This document shows positions 56,301-64,000 of a DNA stretch of 64,000 nucleotides, piece after piece (position 1 is the stretch's first letter; every line of letters begins with the position of its first letter). Under the pieces are notes generated by a model that had not been told where the DNA came from, ran no database searches, and worked only from the letters and a program-made list of their open reading frames with translations. Made by a program: the position numbers and the translations under genes. This stretch comes from Ditylenchus dipsaci (taxonomy: Eukaryota > Nematoda > Chromadorea > Rhabditida > Anguinidae), in contig SADC01000098.1 of the NCBI GenBank assembly GCA_004194705.1, positions 62,001 through 126,000 of the forward strand, written 5' to 3'.

Positions 56301-59300
56301 AGATAAAGACAAAGTGGAAAAACAAAAGATAGTACAACAAGTATCTGCGAACGAAAAGAAAATGAGATACAGAGACCTTATAGAGAAAGAGAAGAATGGC
56401 GTGGGAGTTGAGGAGACCAACTATTTGAGTTGTTCCAAACTAGCTGAACTGACTGAATTGGCCTTGTACCATACTAATGATAGAGACTCAAAGGAATTTC
56501 GAGTGCGGTAAGCAGTAACTTAAAACACAATTGTTTTTGAACGCAGCGGCATTTATGGAATTTACGGCCTCTAATTTTTAGACTAATTTTTGAAATGTGA
56601 AGCTAGACTTTTTCGGTTTAAGTGGTTTTTTTTTACAAAAAACAGATTTTATTAGGGCCGTTTTCCGAAGCTGTTCCAAAATCAGTTAATGGCCCTAGTG
56701 ATCTTTAGGGATAATTTTTTTAGCTTGGTCCCACCCCCTGTTTTTTTTTCATTGAAAAATGCCTTGGTCCCCTGTCATTTTGAAGGTGACCATGTTCAAA
56801 GTGATTATTCTAACCATAATCATCCTGATCGCCATGATCATATTATTAACATAACTATAATGAATAGGGAGGACCAAGGCACTTTTCCATAAAAAAACAA
56901 CCGAGGAGACTAAGCTAAAGGTAATGCCCCTAATAGTCAATAGGGCCGGAATCCAAAATCAGGGCTGCTTGACGTTTGACCGTTGACCAAATTGACGTCA
57001 GCATATTGAAACTGATTTTTAGGTCAGATTTTTTCGAAGTTTTTGCTATCAACTTGTAGCCCTGAATGTCAGCTACATTTTGGTAATAAAACTTTAAAAA
57101 AAAACTAGGATATTTTAGATCTAAATTTCAAAAAGCACTTACTCGGTGATAACAAACATGTCCGAAATCACCAAGTGAACGCTTTTTAAAGTTTAGTTCT
57201 TCCTTTTTAGAAGTTTTATCACCAAAATGTAGCGAACATTCCGGGCTACAATTTGGTACTAAATTTTGTGAAAAAAATTAACAAAAAATTAGGTCTAAAA
57301 ATAGTCTAAAATGCTGACGGTCAATTTGGTGAACGGTCGAACGTCCTGTACCCAAAATCAGTTCATTAAATAAATTAAAAAATTTCAGACTGGGAGCTCA
57401 GGCACTCAACTCAATAATTAATACCAAACGTTTCACTAAAGAAACAGGCATAGCTCTTGTTGCTAGCTTTGCGTTTACTGCTGTACTGGCTACTTTTCTA
57501 GATGCTTGGCTCTGGCCAAGATTTGCTAAATGGATATCTCACTTTGTTAAGGATGAAAAAGTGAAAGAAACTGTTAAAAAAGCTGCCAACATTCTTCTAA
57601 ATTGTGTAACTGCTTTGATCGCAGAAACAATGGATTCAGCGCTTGTCAAGCGTTTTCTCAACTTTATGAAAGGAGCAGACTTTCTGCCAAATAAAGTAAC
57701 AGACTTTTTCAAAGATTGTTACAATGCTACTCCGTCTGGTGCAATTGCTATGCTTGGAAATAGTTTCAGTCAACTGTCCGACATGCTTGGAGACATAGAA
57801 AAAACTACCCTCGTAGTCGGCGCCTTTCTAGGGACTCGAACGGAGCAAGCAAAAAAATATTTAAAAACCAATGAAACCCTACTTCCTTATAGTGTATTGC
57901 TTGGAATTGCTATAGGAGCTAATCAGTTTGAATTTTTTCTACTTATTTGTTATGTAGTCTGGCGCAATATTCTGTGTCGAATTTCTTTTTCACCACAAAT
58001 TTTCAATTTGCATCCTTTTGTGAATTTTCTTAGTGGAATTTTGGCAAGCTCAAAAGATGGAACCATTTCGGTCTGAATAAGTGGGCGAAAAAACGTCTAT
58101 GTTTTTGGTCCCAAATGATGCTTCAGATTCGATATCCAACCTGGTTGCACGGTATTTGTTTTGGCTTCTCTGACCACTTCTACGGGTAATTTGGGTCGCT
58201 GATTCCGAATCTGGCGTCAGCAGAGTCGATCAAACTCGGGTCAGTATCAAATCTTGTCAAACTGGCCAAAAAATCCGAAAAAACTCAATTTCCAGAAGAA
58301 ATTCGGACTGTTGATTTCAAATATGGCATCGAAAAGTCGAATTACTATTGAATATTTTGGCTAGAGATGCTAAAAATTTGAAAAAGACTGTAAAGTACTT
58401 GTGTACTATTCTAATACTTTTTTTTAGATCGCTGCTTCCACGTCAGCAGCCATGGTTGCCAAAGAGGTGAAGGAAACAGAGGTGCATTTAGTGCTTGAAT
58501 TGCACAAAAGATACTTTACCGGATTTTTTAATTATCCTTCCAAGCCTGATTTTCAATCACTCGGCATAGAGGTCCCAGAGGTCATCGAGGCATAGAGGGT
58601 ACACAGGCCAGAGACCACCGAAAAGCCATAAAAGGCAAAGAGAGCCAAGAGGACATACAGTCAAAAAAATTATCTTTCGATCCAGAAATCATCGACAAAT
58701 TCATCAAAAAAAATCTTGATCTGTCTAAAAATGTCAGCAAGTCTACTGCAACTGCCATAAATTCGATGGGAGTAGGTTCATTTATCAGTTTTGCCGGCTT
58801 TGTGTCCGTCGACATGGTATCAGATATCCTTCATTGGAGCGATATTGTCAAAAAAGTGGCTACAATTGCCTTGAATGGACCTACCGAGATTATGAGCATG
58901 GCTTTTATAAGTTGGTCTTCCAACAAACTGGGAGCTCAATGGATGCAAAAGTGGTTGAGCACAGACAAGAACAAAATGAGCAAATATTAAGACATATTCT
59001 GACAAACCATGACGGTCAGCATGCTCGAAATCCAGATGCAATAGAAGTTCTAGACAACGAGAAAGTGTTAATGTCTGTTGGAGAACTGACTAAAATCTAT
59101 TTACCAAATCTCAAATGGTCAAAAGGCTACGGTCAAGCTGTTATCAACGTTATGAACGCGTTAACTCCTCCATTTTGGGGCGTCAAAACAATAGTAAATA
59201 AAGAGTTTTTGGCTAATTATCATAGCAAAATGACAGGAGCATCTGAGCCGCAAGTTGAAAATCCAGGTAATGAATATATATTCATAAGAGACAACTCAAA

Positions 59301-60621
59301 ACAATAAATGTATTCAAAAAGGCATATCCGTCGCTGCAAGAAATATTTTGAAAGGGCGGATACATTAAAAGCCGGTACCAGTAAAATTCAAACGAGAATT
59401 TAACCAGGTACTTGTGTTGGAATATTTTTTCGAAAAACATTTCAGTTCACAAAATTAAATACACTATGCGAACGTGATTAAAAAAGTTGCAACAAACATT
59501 GATTGAAATAAGTTATTTCCAAAAAATGGCAAAAAAAAATAATGATAAAAATTATACAGTGGCTTTTTTCGACCAAGATTTCGAGGCCAATTTTAATAAA
59601 CATTTATAGGTCGACTTATATGCTCAACTTATGAGCTCGGTCCCCCTGTTGTTTTTTCAAAAAAAAAATTCCGTTTTGGTCCCACTTGGGGGCAAGCTTT
59701 TGAGACATTTTATAATAACAAGAAATTACCAAAAAAATGACGTTGGGGACCATGGCAATATTTTTTTGTAAAATTTTTGTACAACCCAGTATAAACGAGG
59801 ACCAACATGTTTGAAAATTTTATAGAAAAATTGGCGCTACCGGAGTATACCCCCCACCCTCGCTAATGGAATTTTTTTAAAAGTGCTTCCAAACACCCTT
59901 GTCGACTCAAAATCGCCTCAGAAGTTCAAAAAAAAGCATTATTTTTAAGTTCCGGTGAATAAAAAATCGAGTTTTGGGACCACCAAAATTACTTTTTTTG
60001 ACTATTTTTAAAGGGACTTAGGGCTGTTTTGGGTGGGAAGGGACCAAAAGAGACCAATTTGTTCCAAAAAGAAAGATGTTGAACATAGTTTCGAATACTG
60101 GGGCCTACCGCATAAATAACTCTGGTATGCATGTTTTTTCATGCATCCAGAGTCACTTTCGAGTGATTTGCGTCTAAGGTATGTGAGTGTGCGCATCTCA
60201 ACCCCAAGCAACCAAGCCCCTGCGCCCCAGCCCCCCCCTTTTTTTATTGACCAGAACTTAAAAAATGCCTTTTTCGAACTTCTGTGACAATTTTGAGTCG
60301 ATATAGGGTGTTTGGACACACTTTTAAAAAAAATTCCATTGGGAAGGGGGGGGGGGTGTTTATACTCCGGTAGGGAGCCACAAGCTTTGTTCACATCAAA
60401 ACAGCAAATTGTCAAAAAAATATGGCTGGAACATGACATGAATAAAGGATATAACGTGTATTTAGGCACTTTCACAGAAAGACTATATTAGAGAAAACAC
60501 AAGCTGTGTAATTTTTTAATGTAATAATTTAGGCACAGAAAATGTCAATGCACATTCAGCAGTTGAAGTTCATGAACCAAGAAACGCAAAGTCATTTCAC
60601 CGCACTGTTACTTTGGCTTAA
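53396..60621 (+). CDS. Unrecognised large protein, tandem paralogue 2
   Basis: Paralogue of 44902-49650. Exons: possible start at 53396 (MSKSLVIRLFATL), then 53534-53620, 54319-54399, 55235-56507, 57389-57926, 58428-59266 and 60533-60621 (stop TAA). The first two short exons and the join to 55235 are all phase 2 and both encode a Leu/Pro/Ser-rich HLNK motif, so this copy has 5' exons not seen in copy 1. The body has GCKLSFSLDERARALAYLFD (55600-55659), a Glu run (about 55762), a Lys/Glu coiled-coil-like part (55980-56160), then the hydrophobic exons GIALVASFAFTAVLATFLDA and GVGSFISFAGFVSVDMV. Near-identical stretches (SMAFISWSSNKLGAQWMQ) show recent common origin. Breaks: one base in an A7 run near 55735; donor CAG|TTTGAA at 57926 lacks GT; a 26-bp repeat of GGCATAGAGG near 58590 shifts the frame; one base near 58977. 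Function unknown. Confidence 0.62.
54573..55173. mobile_element. Foldback element in paralogue 2 intron
   Basis: The ends are CCTTGTTCACTTCGGCGGCG and CTAAATGAACAAGT. Arms share TTTTCTGACACTTTCCT with GGAAAGTGTCAGAAAAC, and TTTTATCGTTTTAAG. Same family as 12915-13278. TACCGTAAAATGTCTAATTT at 54702 is another MITE end nested within. Confidence 0.65.
56720..56930. repeat. GCCTTGG palindromic repeat in paralogue 2 intron
   Basis: TGCCTTGGTCCCCTGTCATT on the left, GGACCAAGGCACTTTTCC on the right, with ATCATATTATTAACATAACT between. Related to 8150-8380. Confidence 0.55.
56970..57352. mobile_element. Foldback element in paralogue 2 intron
   Basis: The left arm has GACGTTTGACCGTTGACCAA and GTAGCCCTGAATGTCAGCTA. 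The right arm has TTTGGTGAACGGTCGAACGTC and TGTAGCGAACATTCCGGGCTA. The centre is ACTCGGTGATAACAAACATG...ATCACCAAGTG. About 383 bp, directly upstream of the exon at 57389. Confidence 0.65.
59838..60373. mobile_element. Foldback element in the last intron of paralogue 2
   Basis: The ends are CTACCGGAGTATACCCCCCA and TGTTTATACTCCGGTAG. Arms share GGAATTTTTTTAAAAGTG, CAAACACCCT and GACTCAAAAT. The interior 60066-60230 is an inverted copy of 61545-61710. A relative of its arm is the target of the 4683-5071 element. Confidence 0.7.
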
Positions 60622-60849
60622 ACTGAGAGAGAAAAATTGCGAAATTCATCTACCAAATTTTTTAAAAAAAAAGTCTGTATATGGTATTTTTTGTATGTTT
60701 TTCATGAAAATGTGCAATAAAGTATGTTAAAAAAGCATCTTCACCTTTATTTACCAGAAGCATTTGGCTGCGTTTTTTTTGAAGTAAAAAATTCGGATGA
60801 CGCAAATAAGGCTCATTTTTAAAAACATTGAAAAAAAAAAATAGTAGGT
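60622..60849. other. 3' flank of paralogue 2
   Basis: The probable 3' untranslated region runs to the polyadenylation signal at 60717. No other feature seen. Confidence 0.4.
60717..60722 (+). terminator. Possible polyadenylation signal AATAAA
   Basis: TGCAATAAAGTATGTTA lies about 95 bases after the proposed stop of paralogue 2. Position and sequence fit a cleavage/polyadenylation signal. Confidence 0.45.
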
Positions 60850-61030
60850 CTCTCACAATGAGCGAGTGTGGGTGCAGGTTGAGGTGGATGTTATGTTCAC
60901 CCAGTGAGCAATGTAGGTGTGGGTAGAGGTGCAGGTGTAGGTGAAGGTGTTCTCACATAACAAAAATCTACATATCGACAATAGCCTTCACCCCCACCTG
61001 CACCCTGACATCACCCTCGGCTGGTTAGAC
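60850..61030. repeat. GGTGTAGGTG low-complexity inverted repeat
   Basis: G-rich repeats (GTAGGTGTGGGTAGAGGTGC) face a C-rich inverse (CACCCCCACCTGCACCCTG) across an AT-rich loop, which suggests a small foldback element. Confidence 0.5.
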
Positions 61031-61181
61031 CATTTTTCTATTTCGGATCACAGTTCTGTAAACTGATTTTCCGAGTCAAAATTTTATTTAAAAACGTCTG
61101 TAAAAAGATTAGACGTAATGTTAATACCTAATTAAGTTATGTTGAAAAGTGGCTGAATAGAGCTAGGGGGTGGTCCCGGTA

Positions 61182-61209
61182 GATGTTTTCAATTCGAATT
61201 GAAAACATC
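61182..61209. repeat. Perfect 28-bp palindrome
   Basis: GATGTTTTCAATTC is followed immediately by its exact reverse complement. No adjoining element ends were recognised. Confidence 0.8.
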
Positions 61210-61544
61210 GGCCAATGTGAGATAAATTTTTGTTTGTCTCTATTTTTTTGGGCTCTAGGTAAAGTCGTCCCCGGTGAATTCGTCCCCGGTAAATTCGTCC
61301 CAAAAGGACCAATTCAAAATTTTCGAACAGGTTCGAATCCTGGTGGTAGCAAATATTTTTCTAACGTAGGGTGGGATTGGTAGGAAATATAATTTGGAAC
61401 TTATTGGGACTAAGGCAAATTACCTTATAATAAGGTATTCTACCCCGTTTTGGTCACTGGGCCGTGGCAAAAAAAGACTCTATATGCTTTTATGGTCAAG
61501 AGTACTTCTCGGAATCATGTCTAAGGTAAGTGTGTCTCTAACTC

Positions 61545-61710
61545 TCAAGCCCACTGCGCCCCCTTCGGGGGTTGAGATGCGCACACCCACATACCTTAGA
61601 CACAAATCACTCGAAAGTGACTCTGGATGCATAAAAATGTATGCATACCAGAGTTTGTTTATGCGGTAGGCCCCAGTCAACAAAACTATGTTCAAATTCC
61701 ATCTTTTTGT
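61545..61710. repeat. Inverted partner of 60066-60230
   Basis: AGATGCGCACACCCACATACC, CACTCGAAAGTGACTCTGGA and GCGGTAGGCCCCAGTC recur inverted in 60066-60230. In both copies one frame stays open over the match (EMRTPTYLRHKSLESDSGC and a close variant), which may reflect a lost coding origin or chance. Confidence 0.6.
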
Positions 61711-62043
61711 GGTATCCAGGTACCCTTTCAGGTTGGATTGCCTTGGGGACCAGGGCAAAAAGTCGAATTTTGGTCAAAATGTTGGCTAAATACGGAATTT
61801 TAACCTTGTTTAACCCGATTCTCACACAATTTTCATCAGAATTAGTGGTCCGTTCATCACTTTGTATAAAACTTATTTTCCCACGTGACCCAGGTTGGTA
61901 TCCATCTACCCACAAAGGACTCACCCTTAGTTTTAGGCTTCGGGTGTGTAAAATATCTATTGTCTATTAACCTGACCATGAGGTACCTACTCAAGTTATT
62001 GTGGTTGTGTGTGTTAAAATCGTTTGTCTGACCTTTCTAACGG

Positions 62044-62271
62044 TACAGTCAAACTTTTATTTAACGACCTTTTATACAACGGATTTTTCTATTTAACGTC
62101 TTATGAAAATTTCGGTTGCTCTGATTGAAATTTGAACAAAATGGCCTTTTACGCAACGATCTTCTATTCACCGATTTATTATTTTTAACCATCGATTTTG
62201 ACCGACCAAACTGCTGAAAACGTTCTATTCAACGACTCTCTGCAAATTTTCGGGAAGACGCAGGTAGACTG
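62044..62271. mobile_element. pogo-like MITE, decayed
   Basis: Starts TACAGTCAAACTTTTATTTA with several TTCTATTCAACGA/ATACAACGG repeats. The right end GGTAGACTG is degraded. Confidence 0.6.
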
Positions 62272-62454
62272 AATTTTGGGTTCAAGAACCCATGGCACGT
62301 AATCTAAACGATGAATTTACGACTTCCTGAACTGATGAAAAGCGATGAAAAGGCTGAATTGCGGTTTAAACCCCTGCATGGAGTAGTTAATCAGCTGGTA
62401 GTAGGTGATTTAGGGGCGCAGGGGCTTGGGGTTTTTGACCTTTGACCAGGCCTG

Positions 62455-62590
62455 TGCACGGCCGGCCCGGCCCGGGCCGGCCCGGCCCGGCCGTGATTTT
62501 TGAGGCCCGGGCCGGCCGGCCCAACTTTCAAAATTGCTTACGGGCCGGGCCGGGCCGGGCTCGAAAATCGACGGGCGGGCCGGCCCGGAA
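62455..62590. repeat. GGCCCGGCC island
   Basis: Runs of GGCCGGCCCGGCCCGG occur in both orientations around an AT-rich middle. Palindromic at several scales and sharply GC-rich. Open frames here only reflect composition. Confidence 0.6.
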
Positions 62591-64000
62591 TTTATTAATC
62601 TTAAATATACCTTATCAAATCCAACTTTAAAAAAAAATTTTTAGTCTTGTATCAAAATGTAGTCACGGATTCCGGGTTTTCAACAATTTGTTGACTGACT
62701 TACTGGAATTTTTAAAAGTTTGAAGAAAGTTCTGTTCATACAAACACTTGTTTTTGAAACCTTTTTGAAATCGCATGAATCAATTAATGGCTTGTTAGAA
62801 AGCTTAAATCCAGGGCTATGTAATAGTGTGAAATTTTTAGAAATAAAAATTCGAAACAAGTCAAAAAAGTTCCTGGGCCCGTAGTAACAATCGCGGGTAA
62901 CAACTAAAAGTAACGTGGCTAAAAGTAAAATATCTCAAAGCAGCTTTTTGCAAACAAAATGGACAAGTTTTATCTTCAGATTACTTACAATCATTTGAAT
63001 CACTCATCCGTGATCGCAGCTAGCACTTAACACGTAAAATACGGTAGTTACATTGTTTATTTCGATGCAGAGTTTAACGCTGAGCACGCCTGTGTTATTA
63101 GTTTTTCAAAATTCACACTAAGAATATGAGAAACGGCCCATTTTTGAAACCTTGTTTTTCGCGTTTTTAAGCTATCGTTAATTTTCATTTTTCTTATGAT
63201 TTCTATAAATTTTTGTATTGTTTTTATACCGTCGGAAAGCCCAGAATTAGAGCTTTCTAACGGTATATCACACTGCCAAAAATAATTCTGAAATATTGTA
63301 CTACCAGCAAAAAGAATGATTTTCGCCACTTTTTTGTAAACGTATTTTTTTGAATAAAAAGTCAAAATTTTTCGCGATTCCAAAAATCCTTACGGCTCTA
63401 CTATAGCGCAAAAGACAGAGCAATTAAAATGGAACATTCTTGTGCAAAAAAATAAAGTAAAGCATGGCAGAAAACAGGCTTTCTTAGTGTTTAACAAGAC
63501 TCTCAAAAAAGTTCGAAAACGATTTTTACGTAAAACTTAAATTTCGCTGTAGAAACCTAGATTTTTGACATCGGATTCGTGTTTAGCATGGTCAATTTGC
63601 TTATGGAACTGCCCTCAAACTTACAACTTACAACTTGCTGAAATTTCAAATTCCGCTCAGACAAAAAAAAGTGAGGCTAAAAATAGAATTTATCGTACAG
63701 GGTTGAACTGATTACTATTAAGCTTGTTTAGGTTTTTTCGTTTAGGTAATTCTGAAGATACAAGTTGTCTATTTTGTTTGCAAAAAACTGCTTTGCAAAA
63801 AGTGGACTGAATCCCGAGATATTTCACTCCTGACTTGGAAACTGAGTATTTTAAGGAATAAAATTAGGTACAGCGATGAGTCAATTGATGAAAAAGAGTA
63901 GAGAAACTTTTTTACATAATCAATATTTCTCTATTTGTGTTAGAAAATAAATAATAGAAAAAATATTGCGTTTCGAGTGATGTTGAATAATAAAGTCTCC
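62591..64000. other. No gene seen; repeat fragments
   Basis: TACCGTCGGAAAGCCC...GAGCTTTCTAACGGTATA (63228-63269) is a short inverted repeat. About 63555-63660 is one arm of the AGCGTAGTC foldback family. GGCTTGTTAGAAAGC near 62790 echoes GGCTTGTTTGAAAGCGC near 35130. Confidence 0.45.

Noticed and set aside
61315..61350. tRNA gene suggested by GGTTCGAATCC
   Set aside because: No A-box, no anticodon arm and no matching acceptor stem upstream; similar lone B-boxes at 50209 and 54050 also fail.
62442..62630. Gly/Pro/Arg-rich frame
   Set aside because: Product of the GGCCCGGCC island, not a protein.

Overview
The window is AT-rich animal DNA, most likely from a nematode. Two genes carry the argument. 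One is a nuclear hormone receptor with a nematode-style (HNF4-derived) DNA-binding domain. The other is a PPM1H-type PP2C phosphatase. Many introns are about 45-60 bp with GT-AG ends, and there is a possible trans-splice acceptor ahead of one start codon. A 28S rRNA fragment is also animal-like. The species cannot be named from the sequence. All coding calls are eukaryotic exon chains built by hand; nothing prokaryotic was seen.

Layout. 1-9.8 kb has no recognisable gene. It is packed with non-autonomous DNA transposons: pogo/Tigger-like foldbacks with TACAGTC ends, a 783-bp hAT-like foldback with an intact 8-bp target duplication, a mariner end, and other palindromes. 9.8-17.5 kb (+) is the nuclear receptor gene, about 12 exons. 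19.2-24.1 kb (-) is an intact 11-exon PPM1H-like phosphatase of 595 aa, convergent with the receptor. 25.9-32.6 kb is a 6.7-kb satellite of a 36-bp unit, with a 6-7-unit higher-order period in its middle and diverged edges. 32.7-44.9 kb is nested transposon debris, with a few exons of an unrecognised secreted-protein candidate (36.6-41.7 kb). 44.9-49.65 kb and 53.4-60.6 kb (+) hold two tandem paralogues of a large protein family I do not recognise. Between them lies a Merlin/IS1595-type transposase fragment. 60.6-64 kb is repeats only.

The least explained part is the tandem pair at 45-60 kb. Both copies share exon structure and protein sequence over nearly their whole length, have several hydrophobic segments, and are interrupted by single-base shifts, mostly in A or G runs. 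The same kind of shift appears twice in the receptor gene and once in a transposon end, while the phosphatase gene is clean. Consensus error in a long-read assembly and real decay both remain possible. An intron of the first copy contains a 28S rRNA fragment.

No functional link between the receptor, the phosphatase and the tandem pair can be argued from position alone. The neighbourhood has been shaped mainly by insertion of small inverted-repeat elements into introns and into one another.
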